DNA of 53,134 nt from an uncultured Gammaproteobacteria bacterium (GCA_947259975.1 CAMYOD010000052.1:1-53134), one strand, 5' to 3'. Shown: positions 1-12,399, counted from the first letter of the stretch. Numbers and translations: made by a program. The notes: generated by a model not told the origin, from the sequence alone.

Positions 1-149
1 TGCGCGATCGGCCGCGATTGCACACGCTGGACAGACCTCGACCCGCAACACGCCGCCTCGCCGACCGGCATGGCACAGTATCGGCGACCCGGACGAATAA
101 TAACAACAGATGTTTCTGTCGTAATCGCATATAAGGACTGCCTGCCATC
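1..149. other. Upstream region, no gene identified
   Basis: Nothing here can be assigned to a known gene. One forward frame is open from base 2 to a stop near 110 and could be the last residues of a gene that starts outside the window, but the peptide is not recognisable. AAGGA at 133-137 is the probable ribosome binding site of the next gene. Confidence 0.4.
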
Positions 150-1088
150 GTGGCGATACCTGACCGCTTTTACCAACCGCCTTTCGAGTCGGGCTTCTAC
201 CTGCCGCGTTTCTGGCCGACCTGGTTGCTCCTGGGAGTGATGTGGTTGGGTGCCGTCCTGCCACTGCGGGTGACCGACGCGTTCGGCGCGGCGCTTGGGC
301 ATGTCTATTACCGCGTCAACCGCAAGCGCCGTGACATCGCGCGCGTGAATATCGAGTTGTGTTTCCCCGAATTGGATGCAGCGGCACAGCAGAAATTGCT
401 GCGCGCCCATTTTCGTGCCGCCGGCCGAAGCCTCTTCGGCATGGGGCTGATCTGGTGGGGAAGTGAGCGGCGCCTCGAACGTTGTATACGTATAGAGGGG
501 CAGGAGCATCTGCGCGAGGCCGCCGCAGCGGGTCGCGGCATCATCGTGCTCACGGGCCACTTCCTGACCGCGGATCTCGGTGGAATATTCGCGTCGCAAC
601 TGTGCCAGGGTATCGTGATGATGAAAGAGATCCGCAACCGGCTGTTTAACTGGTTCATCCAGCGCGGCCGCACGCGATACAAAGCCAGGACGACTTTACG
701 CGACCAGGGCCTGCGTCCGCTGGTGCGGGCGCTGCGTAAGGGGTGGTGGTGCTATTACGTACCGGATGAGGATTTCGGCATCGGCCAATCCGTATTCGCC
801 CCCTTCATGGGGATTCCCGCCGCGACGGTGCCGATGTTGGGCCGGCTCGCCAATATGGGGAATGCCGTCGTCGTGCCGTGTTTTGTGCGCCCGCGCACGA
901 ATCATTCCGGCTTCGATGTGGTATTTGAGAAACCGCTTGCGGACTTCCCAACCGGCGATGAAATCGAAGATGCGCGTCTCATGAACGAGGCGCTGGAGCG
1001 CGGTGTGCGTATGGCGCCGGAACAATACATGTGGACCTTTAGGTGGTTCAAGACGCGGCCGGGCAATGAGCCCTCTCCTTACGCATGA
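150..1088 (+). CDS. LpxL/HtrB-family lipid A acyltransferase (copy 1)
   Basis: Predicted inner-membrane acyltransferase that adds a fatty acid from acyl-ACP to a lipid A precursor on the cytoplasmic side. The 312-residue protein has one hydrophobic N-terminal segment (about 24-40) and the family HX4D catalytic motif, His137 and Asp142, in GHFLTADLG. The C-terminal EQYMWTFRWFKTRP block is typical of LpxL/LpxM proteins. The start is GTG, with AAGGA 12 bases upstream. It overlaps the next gene, a paralogue, by 4 bases, so the two are probably translated together. Family assignment is firm. Whether it is the LpxL or LpxM type, and which acyl chain it uses, cannot be told from sequence. Confidence 0.9.
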   Translation: MAIPDRFYQPPFESGFYLPRFWPTWLLLGVMWLGAVLPLRVTDAFGAALGHVYYRVNRKRRDIARVNIELCFPELDAAAQQKLLRAHFRAAGRSLFGMGLIWWGSERRLERCIRIEGQEHLREAAAAGRGIIVLTGHFLTADLGGIFASQLCQGIVMMKEIRNRLFNWFIQRGRTRYKARTTLRDQGLRPLVRALRKGWWCYYVPDEDFGIGQSVFAPFMGIPAATVPMLGRLANMGNAVVVPCFVRPRTNHSGFDVVFEKPLADFPTGDEIEDARLMNEALERGVRMAPEQYMWTFRWFKTRPGNEPSPYA

Positions 1089-1996
1089 ACAATGTCCGCA
1101 TCTGGCATCCCCGCTACTGGCTGACCTGGATCGGTGTCGGCGCAATGCGACTCATCAGCCTGCTACCGCTGCGCGTGCTCTGGCTGCTCGGCGTCGTTGT
1201 GGGTGAGCTGGGATTACTCGTGGCGCGCCGCCGGCGCCATATTGCCCTGCGCAACATCGAGCGCTGTTTCCCCGAGCGCGGAACCAAGTGGCATCGATCT
1301 CTGCTGCGGCGGCACTTTCATTCCGTGAGCCAGTCATTGTTGAGCATGGGCATCTGCTGGTGGGCATCGCCCCGGCGCTTGCGGCGCATCGTGCAATTCA
1401 CTGGTCGCGAACATTACGACGCGGCGCTGTCCGCCGGTCGTAGTATCGTACTCCTGTGCCCCCATTTCGTGTCCCTCGACCTGGGGATTGTGTTGTGCAT
1501 CGAACGGCCGCTAATTTACATGTACAAGAAAGCCAAGAATCCCGTCTTCGATGCGGTCATGCGTGGTCGGCGTATGCGCCTCGGTGCGGTGGGCTTCGAA
1601 CGCGACGCCAATCTCCGGGGCATGATCCGCAAACTACGCGATGGGTTACCCTTGATCTACCTGCCGGACCAGAACCCGGGCCGCAAGCGCAGTGTGTTTG
1701 CGCCGTTCTTCGGCATTCCTACCGCGACCTTTCCCGCCCTCGGCCGTTTCGCCGAAATGGCCGACGCGGTGGTGATCCCCTGTCTGTTTCGACAGCGCAG
1801 GCGCGGCGCCGGCTACGAAGTCATTTTTCGCCCACCGATGACAGAGTTCCCCACCGGCGAACCGGTCAGCGATGCGCGGCGTATCAATGAAGAAGTCGAG
1901 AAGGCCATAGCGGTGATGCCGGAACAGTATGTATGGGGACACCGGCGCTTCAAGGTCAGGCCCAGTGACGATGAGGCGGATTTCTATGCCCGTTGA
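1085..1996 (+). CDS. LpxL/HtrB-family lipid A acyltransferase (copy 2)
   Basis: Second acyltransferase of the same family, 303 residues, starting at an ATG inside the ATGA overlap with copy 1. It has an N-terminal hydrophobic stretch (about 15-46), the HX4D motif at His127/Asp132 (CPHFVSLDLG), the CFPE block near residue 61, and the EQYVWGHRRFKVRP C-terminal block. Two adjacent diverged copies suggest that one adds the first and the other the second secondary acyl chain to lipid A; this division of labour is inference. The gene ends 23 bases before a convergent gene, with no clear terminator between them. Confidence 0.9.
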   Translation: MNNVRIWHPRYWLTWIGVGAMRLISLLPLRVLWLLGVVVGELGLLVARRRRHIALRNIERCFPERGTKWHRSLLRRHFHSVSQSLLSMGICWWASPRRLRRIVQFTGREHYDAALSAGRSIVLLCPHFVSLDLGIVLCIERPLIYMYKKAKNPVFDAVMRGRRMRLGAVGFERDANLRGMIRKLRDGLPLIYLPDQNPGRKRSVFAPFFGIPTATFPALGRFAEMADAVVIPCLFRQRRRGAGYEVIFRPPMTEFPTGEPVSDARRINEEVEKAIAVMPEQYVWGHRRFKVRPSDDEADFYAR

Positions 1997-2019
1997 CCGC
2001 CGCGCAGTCGGCACTTGGG

Positions 2020-2346
2020 TCAATCGTCCGCGCGGGCCTTTTTGAGTCGTTTCAGGAAGACACCCATCTCCTTGGCGGCCTGCTTGTCGCCCTTGCGTTC
2101 CGCGGCCGCAATCCCGGTTTCATAGGCGTCGCGGGCGGCAGCCGCGTCGCCCAGACCGTCGAGCGCCTTGCCCAACTGCTTCCAGGCCGCGGAATATTCA
2201 GAGTCCATCTCGACTGCCTTACGCAAATGTTCGGCTGCGTGTGCGAAGTCGTTCTGCTTGAGGTATTCGCCGCCCAGACCGAAGCGTAACAGGACGCTGT
2301 CCTGGCCGCGGGCCAACATGGCCTGGAAGTTTTCGATCATCCCCAT
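2020..2346 (-). CDS. Small TPR-repeat protein
   Basis: A 108-residue soluble protein with about two tetratricopeptide repeats: residues 18-50 (GLGGEYLKQNDFAHAAEHLRKA) and 52-84 (AWKQLGKALDGLGDAAAARD). The C-terminus is lysine rich. No signal peptide or catalytic motif is seen, so it is probably a protein-interaction adaptor. It lies 7 bases downstream of trkH on the same strand and is likely the last gene of that operon. Small TPR proteins of this kind occur beside trk genes in related genomes, but I know of no assigned role. Confidence 0.8.
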   Translation of the reverse strand: MGMIENFQAMLARGQDSVLLRFGLGGEYLKQNDFAHAAEHLRKAVEMDSEYSAAWKQLGKALDGLGDAAAARDAYETGIAAAERKGDKQAAKEMGVFLKRLKKARADD

Positions 2347-2353
2347 CGCAAAC

Positions 2354-3805
2354 TCAACCGCGCCAGAATGTGGGTGTCAGTAACACCAGCAAGGTGAACA
2401 GTTCCAGGCGCCCCAGCAGCATCGTGAAACTCAGTATCCATTTGCCCGTGGTACTGATACTCGCATAATTCAGCGCCACATCACCCAACCCCGGACCCAG
2501 ATTGTTCAGGCAGGCGACTACCGCGGAGAAGGCCGTGATCAGATCCAGTCCGGTCGCCGCCATCGCCATGGACAGGATTACAAGACAGAGCATATATAGC
2601 GAAAAGAAACCCCAGACTGCATTGATGACGTGATCCGCCGTGGGTTTTCCGCCCAGCTTGATCGGCATGATCGAATGCGGATGTACGAGACGCATCATTT
2701 CGCGTTTGCCCTGCTTATAGAGCAGGATGGCGCGTATCACCTTGATCCCGCCGGCGGTGGATCCGGCACAGCCGCCCACACAACTCGCCAGCAACAACAT
2801 GGCCGGCAGAAACACCGGCCACCAGTGATAACCGGTGGTCGTAAATCCGGTTGTGGTGGCAATGGAAATCACTTGAAACATGCCGTGTCGTACACTCTCA
2901 CCGATACTGCCGAAACTCTCCATGAGGATCAGAATAGCAACGCTTACCACGGCCAACAGCAGTATGATGCTTGCATAAACGCGTACCTCGGTGTCCCTTA
3001 AGTAGCCTTTGAGACTGCGCCCACGCCAGGCAACGAAATGCAGTGCGAAATTAACGCCCGCCAGCAACATGAAGATCATCGCCACACCATCGATCATCGG
3101 GTTGTTGAAGTAACCCATGCTTCTGTCGTGGGTCGAGAAACCACCGATGGCGATGGTGGAGAAACTGTGGCCGAGGGCGTCGAACGGGCCCATGCCCGCC
3201 AGCCAGTAAGCGGCGGCACAGATCAGCGTCAGACCCAGGTAGATATACCAGAGCGCCTTGGCGGTCTCGGTGATCCGTGGCGTCAGCTTGGTATCCTTCA
3301 TCGGCCCCGGTGTCTCGGCCCGGTAGAGCTGCATACCGCCGACACCGAGCATGGGCAGGATGGCCACCGCGAGCACGATGATGCCCATGCCGCCGAGCCA
3401 TTGCAGTTGCTGCCGGTAGTAGCGAATCGATTCGGGTAGTTCGTCGAGACCACTGATGATAGTGGCACCGGTCGTGGTCAAACCCGACATGGATTCGAAG
3501 AAGGCGTCGGCAATCGGTAGATGCGGGTGCGCGGCCAGTGCCAGTGGCACGGCGCCGAAGCCGGCCAGCACCGCCCACATCAACACGACGACCACAAACC
3601 CATCGCGCACCCGGAGTCCCCGGCGCAGACGCAATACCGGCAGCCAAAGCACGAGACCTGTCACGATGGTGGCGATAAAGGCGGTAAGAAAGGTCTCTTG
3701 TAAGCCATCCCCATACAGGACAGAGATCGCCAACGGTGGTAGCAGTGTGCTGCTGAAAAGCACCAACAGCAGCCCGAGAATCTGCTGGATCGCAAGGAAT
3801 TGCAT
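2354..3805 (-). CDS. trkH: Trk potassium uptake system, membrane subunit TrkH
   Basis: Membrane subunit of the Trk low-affinity K+ uptake system. At 483 residues it matches the usual TrkH length. It has about ten or more hydrophobic segments and the pore-loop sequences of the family, for example MSGLTTTGATI (near 107), FSTIAIGGFSTHD, ATTTGFTTTGY and CVGGCAGSTAGGIKV, whose glycines form the selectivity filter. The ATG lies one base after the trkA stop codon, so trkA and trkH are co-transcribed and probably translationally coupled. It should work with TrkA as the cytoplasmic gating ring. Confidence 0.96.
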   Translation of the reverse strand: MQFLAIQQILGLLLVLFSSTLLPPLAISVLYGDGLQETFLTAFIATIVTGLVLWLPVLRLRRGLRVRDGFVVVVLMWAVLAGFGAVPLALAAHPHLPIADAFFESMSGLTTTGATIISGLDELPESIRYYRQQLQWLGGMGIIVLAVAILPMLGVGGMQLYRAETPGPMKDTKLTPRITETAKALWYIYLGLTLICAAAYWLAGMGPFDALGHSFSTIAIGGFSTHDRSMGYFNNPMIDGVAMIFMLLAGVNFALHFVAWRGRSLKGYLRDTEVRVYASIILLLAVVSVAILILMESFGSIGESVRHGMFQVISIATTTGFTTTGYHWWPVFLPAMLLLASCVGGCAGSTAGGIKVIRAILLYKQGKREMMRLVHPHSIMPIKLGGKPTADHVINAVWGFFSLYMLCLVILSMAMAATGLDLITAFSAVVACLNNLGPGLGDVALNYASISTTGKWILSFTMLLGRLELFTLLVLLTPTFWRG

Positions 3806-3806
3806 A

Positions 3807-5183
3807 TCAGATAAAGGTCACACCGACCTGGAACAGCCGCTCGACTTGCGGGATGAAGCGTTTATCCACGACGAAAAGGATGACGTGGTCCTCCGAACGA
3901 ATCACGGTATCATGGTGCGCAATCAGCACTTCGCCATCACGCACGAGCGCGCCGATGGTCGCCCCCTCAGGCAGTTTGATCTCAGATATCGCCTTGCCGA
4001 CCACTTGCGATGAAGCCGGGTCGCCGTGCGCGATGGCCTCGATAGCCTCGGCGGCACCGCGCCGCAGCGAATGCACGGCGACCACGTCGCCGCGACGAAT
4101 ATGCGCCAGCAGACTGCCAATAGTCGCCTGTTTCGGCGAGAACGCGATATCGAGCACACTGCTCTGAATCAAGTCGGCATAGGCGGTCCGGTTGACCAGC
4201 GCCATGACGCGCCGCGCCCCCAGGCGTTTTGCCAGCATGGCGGACAGGATGTTCGCCTCGTCGTCGTTCGTCAGCGCGCAGAATACGTCCATGTTGTCGA
4301 TGTTCTCGGACGCCAGCAGTTCTTCGTCGGACGCATCGCCCTGCAGTACCACGGTTTCGTGGAGTAGTTCGGATACACGCCGCGCACGGCCCGGGTTGTG
4401 GTCGATCAGTTTGACCACGTAACTTTTTTGCTCAAGGGCGGACGCGAGTCGATAACCGATGTTGCCGGCGCCGGCCATCATGATTCGTTTCACCGGTTTG
4501 TCGAGTTTTCTCAGTTCACTCATCACGGCGCGGATATTACGGGTGGCGGCGATGAAGAATACCTCGTCATCCGCCTCAATAACCGTGTGTCCCTCGGGAA
4601 TGATGGCACGGTCGCGCCGGTAGATGGCCGCGACCCGGGTGTCGACCTTGGGCATATGCTCGCGTAGATCGCGTAGCTCGTGGCCTACCAGAGGACCGCC
4701 GTAATATGCGCGAATCGCGACCAACTGAATCTCGCCGTCGGCGAAATCGAGTACCTGGAGTGCGCCCGGATGTTCGATCAGGCGTTGGATCTGGTCCGTA
4801 ATGATTTGTTCAGGACTGATGATGACGTCGATCGGGATGGCATCCGGCCTGAAAATCTGCGGGTGTGCCATGTAACCGGCGGCGCGGATACGGGCGATCT
4901 TGGTGGGCGTATGAAACAGCGTCGATGCAATCTGGCATGCGACCATGTTGGTCTCATCACTGTTTGTGACTGCCAGAATCAGGTCGGCATCTTCGGCCGC
5001 GGCCTGCTCCAGTACTTCCGGATGGGCCGCGTGCCCGACAATCGTCTTGACGTCGAGACGATCCTGCAGATTACGCAGCAGCGCTTCATTTTGGTCGATA
5101 ATGGTGATGTCATTGGCTTCGCCCGCCAACGTCTCGGCGACAGACGCGCCGACCTGACCAGCCCCGAGGATAATGATTTTCAT
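3807..5183 (-). CDS. trkA: Trk potassium uptake regulator TrkA
   Basis: Cytoplasmic NAD(H)-binding gating subunit for TrkH. The 458 residues contain two RCK_N/RCK_C tandems, with nucleotide-binding glycine motifs [14 protein letters not shown] (residues 3-16) and [14 protein letters not shown] (about 234-247), each followed by a TrkA_C domain. Length and layout match the classic duplicated TrkA. It sits directly upstream of trkH and downstream of ntrX (37-base gap), all on the minus strand. In gammaproteobacteria trkA commonly follows rsmB; here DUF4390 and ntrYX lie between them. Confidence 0.97.
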   Translation of the reverse strand: MKIIILGAGQVGASVAETLAGEANDITIIDQNEALLRNLQDRLDVKTIVGHAAHPEVLEQAAAEDADLILAVTNSDETNMVACQIASTLFHTPTKIARIRAAGYMAHPQIFRPDAIPIDVIISPEQIITDQIQRLIEHPGALQVLDFADGEIQLVAIRAYYGGPLVGHELRDLREHMPKVDTRVAAIYRRDRAIIPEGHTVIEADDEVFFIAATRNIRAVMSELRKLDKPVKRIMMAGAGNIGYRLASALEQKSYVVKLIDHNPGRARRVSELLHETVVLQGDASDEELLASENIDNMDVFCALTNDDEANILSAMLAKRLGARRVMALVNRTAYADLIQSSVLDIAFSPKQATIGSLLAHIRRGDVVAVHSLRRGAAEAIEAIAHGDPASSQVVGKAISEIKLPEGATIGALVRDGEVLIAHHDTVIRSEDHVILFVVDKRFIPQVERLFQVGVTFI

Positions 5184-5220
5184 CTTGTTATTGTTTCTTG
5201 CGTGGTGGTTATTACCAACC

Positions 5221-6587
5221 CTATCCTTCTTTGCCCAGTTTGGGGCTGATCCCGAGGCTCTTCAATTTACGATACAGGTGTGTGCGTTCAATTCCCACGG
5301 ACTGGGCAACCTCACTAACATTGCCACCTGCCTGGCGCAGATGAAACTCCAGATAGGCCTTCTCGAACCGATCGCGCGCGTCACGCAGGGTCAAATCATA
5401 CAGTGAGCCCATCGCATCTTCACCCGTGCCGTTCGTTTTACTGCTGCCCAGCGCCAACTCCACCTCTTCGCGGCTGACTTCTTCGCCACGGTTCAGGATC
5501 AGCAGGCGTTGAACGAGATTCTTCAGCTCGCGTACATTGCCCGGCCAACCATGATTGCGCAGCAGATTCAACGCACCGGTCGAAAATTTGCGGTAAGGTA
5601 AACGCTCTTTCTCGACCAACCAGTTAGAGTAGAAGCTGACCAGGTCGGGTACATCCTCGCGATGATCGCGCAGCGGCGGCGCTTCGATCGGCACCACATT
5701 CAATCGATAATAAAGATCTTCGCGGAAACGGCCTTCCTGCACCGCGCGTTCCAGGTCCTGATTCGTCGCGGCAACGATGCGCACATCGACCTCGACGTAT
5801 TGGCTGCCACCGACGCGTATGAATTTGTTTTCTTCCAGAGCGCTCAGTAGTTTGGCCTGGGTTTCCAGGTCCATATCGCCGATTTCATCCAGGAACAACG
5901 TGCCGCCACTGGCTTGCTCGAAGCGCCCGGAGCGGATGATACCGCCCTCCTCGCTGCCAAACAGCTGTACGGCAATGTTTTGCGGCGGAATCGCCGCCAG
6001 GCTGACATCGACGAAGCTGCCCTCATGGCGCGGGCTCTGGTCATGCAGACAGCGCGCCACCACGCCCTTGCCGCTGCCCGGCTCGCCCGTCACCAGGACC
6101 CAGCTATCCGTCTTCGCGACCAGTGCAATCTGTTCGCGCAGCTGTTCCATGACATCGCTGCGCCCAACGAGTGTTGATGCTGGTTCCAGGTGTTGGCGTA
6201 GACGCAGGTTTTCCTTGCGCAACAGGTCATTCTGCAGGGCGTGTCGCGCGGTAACCAGCACCTTCGTTATGGACAGGGGCTTTTCGATGTAGTCATACGC
6301 GCCGAAGCGGATTGCCTCAACCGCCGTTTCGATGCTCCCATGTCCCGACATCATAACCACGGGGGTATCACGCCCTTCGGTCTTCCATTCCTTTAATAAC
6401 GTAATGCCATCCACATCCGGCATCCAGATATCCAGCAGGACCAGATCGATATGGCTACGGCGCACCGTGTCGCGAGCAACAGTTGCATTCTCCGCCGTGT
6501 CGACGGAGAAGTTCTCGTCTTCAAGTATTTCCTTGAGCAGTCGGCAGATTTCAGGTTCATCGTCGACTACCAGAACGTTTGCATCGC

Positions 6588-6591
<4 letters not shown>
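5221..6591 (-). CDS. ntrX: NtrX-type response regulator
   Basis: DNA-binding response regulator paired with NtrY. Of 456 residues, 1-120 form a receiver domain with phospho-acceptor Asp54 (LLDIWMPD). Residues about 140-370 form an AAA+ domain with Walker A GEPGSGKG (169-176) and Walker [10 protein letters not shown] (231-239), and a Fis-type helix-turn-helix closes the protein. The loop that holds GAFTGA in sigma-54 activators reads [13 protein letters not shown] instead, so the usual sigma-54 contact is missing. As I recall, other NtrX proteins also lack it and act at other promoters. It overlaps ntrY by 4 bases. Confidence 0.92.
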
Positions 6592-8815
<2,224 letters not shown>

Positions 8816-8834
<19 letters not shown>

Positions 8835-9388
8835 TTGGTGCGTTTACTCTTCAGACGCCACGCTGATGAGGCATAGGCGACCGGGCGCAACTGCAGAGGT
8901 AGCGAGCGAATATCCAGGCGTACCCTGAGGCCGAGGGCGTAGTCACCGTTGCTGCGACTCACGCCGTCGGTGAACGGCAAGGAAACGCGACTCAGTGTGC
9001 CCACATAGCGAAGTGCCTCACGCTGAGTCGTAAATGACTTGGTATCCTCCGAGCCCTGCAACGTCACCAGGTACAGGCCGGACAGGGCATGATATTTCAG
9101 CTCCGCACGTAATACCCAGCGGCCGAGGCGCTTATCCCAAATGAAGCGACGATCTTCATAGAGGGCAAACTCGATGAGAATGTCGAGCGGGATGCCCTTG
9201 ACCAGGGCGGTCTCAACCTCCTCGCTGAGTTCGAGGCCGATTTTGCCGCTCACGATAACGCTATCGTCTTCGAAGCGCGCCTGCGCGCTCTCGATCGCGA
9301 AACCATTGGTGGCCGCCGGCGCCGTGGCCGACAACACCAGGGCGATAAGCAGCAACCCGAAGCGGCTAGCGTTTCGTGATGCAGGCAT
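8816..9388 (-). CDS. DUF4390 exported protein
   Basis: Conserved proteobacterial protein of unknown function. I place the start at the ATG at 9388 because it gives a clean signal peptide (MPASRNASRFGLLLIALVLS, cleavage after APA near residue 26). A start 27 bases further upstream is open but gives a worse leader. The mature part, about 165 residues, is beta rich and fits DUF4390, with the RRFIWDKRLGRWVLRAELKY stretch. The start overlaps the end of rsmB and the stop overlaps the ntrY start. The constant position beside ntrYX suggests an envelope role linked to that sensor, which is inference. Confidence 0.82.
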
Positions 9389-10667
9389 AATAGAAACCGT
9401 CCATATCGTTGTCACCCGGTAGCAGCTGGCAACCGGCTTTCTGGGTATGTCCCACCGGTATCATGACCTCGTCGGCTACCGCGTCTTCGTGATCCGCAAG
9501 GAATTGTAAGATCTGTTTATCGTTTTCCTCCGGCAATATCGAGCAGGTGGCATAGACAAGCTTACCCCGCCGCGCCAGCAAGGGCCATAAGGCTCTGATA
9601 ATCTTAGCTTGTATTGCGCGAAGTTTGTTCACATCCGCGGCGCGGCGCAGCCATTTGATATCCGGGTGGCGCCGGATGACACCGGTACCGGAACAGGGCG
9701 CATCGACCAAAATGCGGTCAAACGCCTTTCCGTCCCACCATGTCTGCGGCGCGCACGCGTCACCGGTTACGAGATCCGCGCGAAGTTGCAGGCGCGTCAG
9801 GTTTTCGGTCACCCGGGTCAGACGCTCGGCGTCGATGTCGAGGGCCACGACCCGTGCCTGTGGGTCGGCCAGTTCGAGGATGTGCCCGGTCTTGCCGCCC
9901 GGCGCGGCGCAGGCGTCGAGAATCCGTTGCGCGGCGCGCAGGTCCAGCAGCTCGGCGGCAAATTGTGCCGCCGCATCTTGTACCGAAACCAGGCCTTCCG
10001 CAAATCCCGGCAGACGGGCAACGGGCAGCGGCTGTGCGAGCGAAATCGCCGCGGCGGTGCTCGGGTATGGTGTCGCCGTGTGCCCGGCCTGTGCAAGCCG
10101 ATCGAGGTAGTCGCGGCGCGTGATGCGCAGTTGGTTGACCCGCAACACCATCGGCGGCGGTGCGTTATTTGCGCTGATGATCCTGCGCCAATCATCCGGC
10201 CACGCGTCGCGAATACGTTCGAGCAACCAGGCAGGGTGATTGTGCATCGCGACCGGATCGGCCAGGGCGGCTTCCGTGAGTGCCGTGCTATCGCGTTGAT
10301 AGCCGCGCAATATCGCGTTGATGAGCCCTTTCGCCCAGGGCTTTGCGAGTTCCCCGGCGGCGTTGACGCTTTCCGCGACCGCGGCATGGGCCGGTGTGCG
10401 CATGTATCCCAACTGGTAGAGCCCGATCAACAGCAGGGCGCGCACGTCGTGGTCCTTGCGCCGCAGTGGTTTATCGAGCAGTAGCTTTAGCGTCGCGTCC
10501 AATTCGCCGTAGCGGCGCAAGGCGCCGTAACTCATTTCCTGGACCAGCGCGCGATCGGTATCCGCGGGCGGGTGGCGCAACAGCGCCCGCTCAAGTGCAG
10601 CATCCAGCGAGCGTCCCTGGTCTATGACGTGGTGCACCGTGATGGCTGCAGTCGTGCGCGGGTTCAC
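9366..10667 (-). CDS. rsmB: 16S rRNA m5C967 methyltransferase RsmB
   Basis: SAM-dependent methyltransferase that makes 5-methylcytosine at position 967 of 16S rRNA. The 433 residues contain an N-terminal NusB-like RNA-binding domain (1-140) and a Rossmann methyltransferase domain. Visible motifs are DACAAPGGKTGHILEL (SAM binding), VDAPCSGTGV (PC motif) and YATCSILPEEN (TC motif, catalytic Cys). The start is GTG at 10667. It lies 70 bases downstream of fmt, as in the widespread def-fmt-rsmB order. Confidence 0.96.
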   Translation of the reverse strand: MNPRTTAAITVHHVIDQGRSLDAALERALLRHPPADTDRALVQEMSYGALRRYGELDATLKLLLDKPLRRKDHDVRALLLIGLYQLGYMRTPAHAAVAESVNAAGELAKPWAKGLINAILRGYQRDSTALTEAALADPVAMHNHPAWLLERIRDAWPDDWRRIISANNAPPPMVLRVNQLRITRRDYLDRLAQAGHTATPYPSTAAAISLAQPLPVARLPGFAEGLVSVQDAAAQFAAELLDLRAAQRILDACAAPGGKTGHILELADPQARVVALDIDAERLTRVTENLTRLQLRADLVTGDACAPQTWWDGKAFDRILVDAPCSGTGVIRRHPDIKWLRRAADVNKLRAIQAKIIRALWPLLARRGKLVYATCSILPEENDKQILQFLADHEDAVADEVMIPVGHTQKAGCQLLPGDNDMDGFYYACITKR

Positions 10668-10737
10668 GGCAGGGTACTCATGAGTCGGCGATCACGTGGT
10701 CTGCGTGAACGATGGATTGCGCATGGATTCTTGCCGC

Positions 10738-11670
10738 CTAGTCGGTGAACCGGTCGCCGACGCGAATGGTATGCCCATTGAGGAAATCGGCGGCCATCAT
10801 AGGTTTGCTGCCGGCGACCTGCAACCGCTGGATCACGACCTGGCCCTGGGCGCTGGCCACGACAATGCCCTCGCGGTCGGCATGCATGACAGTACCCGGT
10901 GGATTCACGTCCGCATCGCGCTGGGCACTTGCCTGCCAGATGCGCAAGACCTTGCCGCGCAGTCGGGTTGAGGCGATCGGCCAGGGATTAAGGGCATTGA
11001 TCTTGTGCACGATTTGCGGCGCCGACATCCGCCAATCGATGTTCGCTTCGGCCTTGTTCAATTTCGGCGCATAACAGGCCAGTGCCTCGTCCTGTGCGCG
11101 TGGCGTGATACGGCCGGCGGCCAAATCCGCCAGCACCGTGACCAATGTCGCGGCACCGAGTTCCGCGAGGCGGTCGTGAAGTATGCCGGCCGTGTCCGTG
11201 TCGGTGATCGGTATTTGTGCACTGGCAAGCATATCGCCGGTGTCCAGGCCTGCGTCCATTTGCATGATGGTAATTCCGGTGTCGCTGTCGCCGGCCTCGA
11301 TGGCGCGCTGGATCGGTGCGGCGCCGCGCCAACGCGGCAGCAGCGAAGCGTGGACATTGACGCAACCGAGCCGGGGCGTTGTCAGTATCGCCGCTGGCAG
11401 GATCAGCCCGTAGGCCACGACCACCATGACATCCGGCGCCAGTGAACGCAGGTGGGGCAGCTCCGATTTCAGCGACGTCGGCTGGCGAACGGGTAAGTCG
11501 TGCGCCAAAGCAAAGGTCTTGACCGCGCAGGCGCGCAAGGCGCGGCCGCGCCCGGCGGGCCGGTCGGGCTGGCAGTAAACCGCGGCGACCTCATGTCCGG
11601 CCGCGAGGAGCGCGGCCAGCGAAGGCACGGCAAACTCCGGGGTGCCGGCGAAAACGATCCGTTGGGCCAT
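10738..11670 (-). CDS. fmt: Methionyl-tRNA formyltransferase
   Basis: Formylates initiator Met-tRNA using 10-formyltetrahydrofolate. The 310 residues have the formyltransferase fold with IVFAGTPEFAVPSL at the N-terminus, the catalytic region NVHASLLPRWRGAAPIQRAI (Asn, His), and the Asp of the DTGITIMQMD stretch. A C-terminal tRNA-binding domain begins near residue 205. The ATG lies 6 bases after the def stop codon, so def and fmt form one transcription unit. Confidence 0.97.
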   Translation of the reverse strand: MAQRIVFAGTPEFAVPSLAALLAAGHEVAAVYCQPDRPAGRGRALRACAVKTFALAHDLPVRQPTSLKSELPHLRSLAPDVMVVVAYGLILPAAILTTPRLGCVNVHASLLPRWRGAAPIQRAIEAGDSDTGITIMQMDAGLDTGDMLASAQIPITDTDTAGILHDRLAELGAATLVTVLADLAAGRITPRAQDEALACYAPKLNKAEANIDWRMSAPQIVHKINALNPWPIASTRLRGKVLRIWQASAQRDADVNPPGTVMHADREGIVVASAQGQVVIQRLQVAGSKPMMAADFLNGHTIRVGDRFTD

Positions 11671-11676
11671 GCGGCG

Positions 11677-12180
11677 TTACATCGCACGCTGCGCCTGTTT
11701 TTGCAACTTCTTGCGGATGCGGTCGCGTTTGAGGCGTGACAAATATTCCACAAATATTTTGCCGTCGAGATGATCGATTTCGTGCTGAATGCACACGGCG
11801 AGAAGATCTTCCGCGTCGAATTCAAATGCTTCTCCATCTCGATCCAACGCACGTACCTTGATGCGTTGCGCGCGCGTGACCGGCGCGAACACGCCGGGCA
11901 CCGACAGGCATCCTTCCTCGCACTCCTGGGACCCTTCCGCTGTCACGATCTCCGGATTGATCAGCGCGACGAGTCGATCGTGCTCCTCGGAGACATCCAC
12001 GACGATGATGCGTTTATGGACGTTCACCTGGGGCGCCGCCAGGCCGATACCCGGTGCCTGGTACATGGTCTCCGCCATATCGTCCAGCAGCTGGCGGACA
12101 TCGTCATCCACCTGTTGTACGGGGACACAGGGCTGTTCCAGGCGTGGATCCGGCCAGGTCAAGATTCCGAGAATTGCCAT
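11677..12180 (-). CDS. def: Peptide deformylase
   Basis: Metal-dependent hydrolase that removes the N-formyl group from nascent proteins. The three signature motifs are intact: [15 protein letters not shown] (metal-binding Cys) and QHEIDHLDG (two metal His and the catalytic Glu). I choose the ATG at 12180, giving [11 protein letters not shown] and 167 residues, because known deformylases start here; an in-frame ATG 36 bases upstream would add an unconserved leader. No strong Shine-Dalgarno is visible. It is first in the minus-strand operon, divergent from the LysM gene. Confidence 0.96.
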   Translation of the reverse strand: MAILGILTWPDPRLEQPCVPVQQVDDDVRQLLDDMAETMYQAPGIGLAAPQVNVHKRIIVVDVSEEHDRLVALINPEIVTAEGSQECEEGCLSVPGVFAPVTRAQRIKVRALDRDGEAFEFDAEDLLAVCIQHEIDHLDGKIFVEYLSRLKRDRIRKKLQKQAQRAM

Positions 12181-12248
12181 CGTGAGTCGTGTGTGCTCTG
12201 GTACCGGCCGCAGCACTATGCCGCGGCAGTAGTTTGTTTACCTTTTAA

Positions 12249-12284
12249 ATATGTACATATGATCTACATCCATTGTTGAGTCAA
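12249..12284 (-). promoter_or_regulatory. Possible def-fmt-rsmB promoter with palindrome
   Basis: On the minus strand TTGACT (12279-12284) is followed after 17 bases by CATATG (12256-12261), a sigma-70-like pair with a good -35 and a moderate -10. A perfect 12-base palindrome, ATATGTACATAT (12249-12260), overlaps the -10 and could be an operator. The spacing supports it but this is otherwise prediction. Confidence 0.35.
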
Positions 12285-12399
12285 TTCACCGAAATTCAAG
12301 TTCCGGTCGGTTGCGCCGCGCGCTCCCTAAGGCGTCTCGCTGTCGCGTACCGTTTGTCGAGAATCGGCCACAGACCGGCGTTTCGTCGCCACTTTTGGC

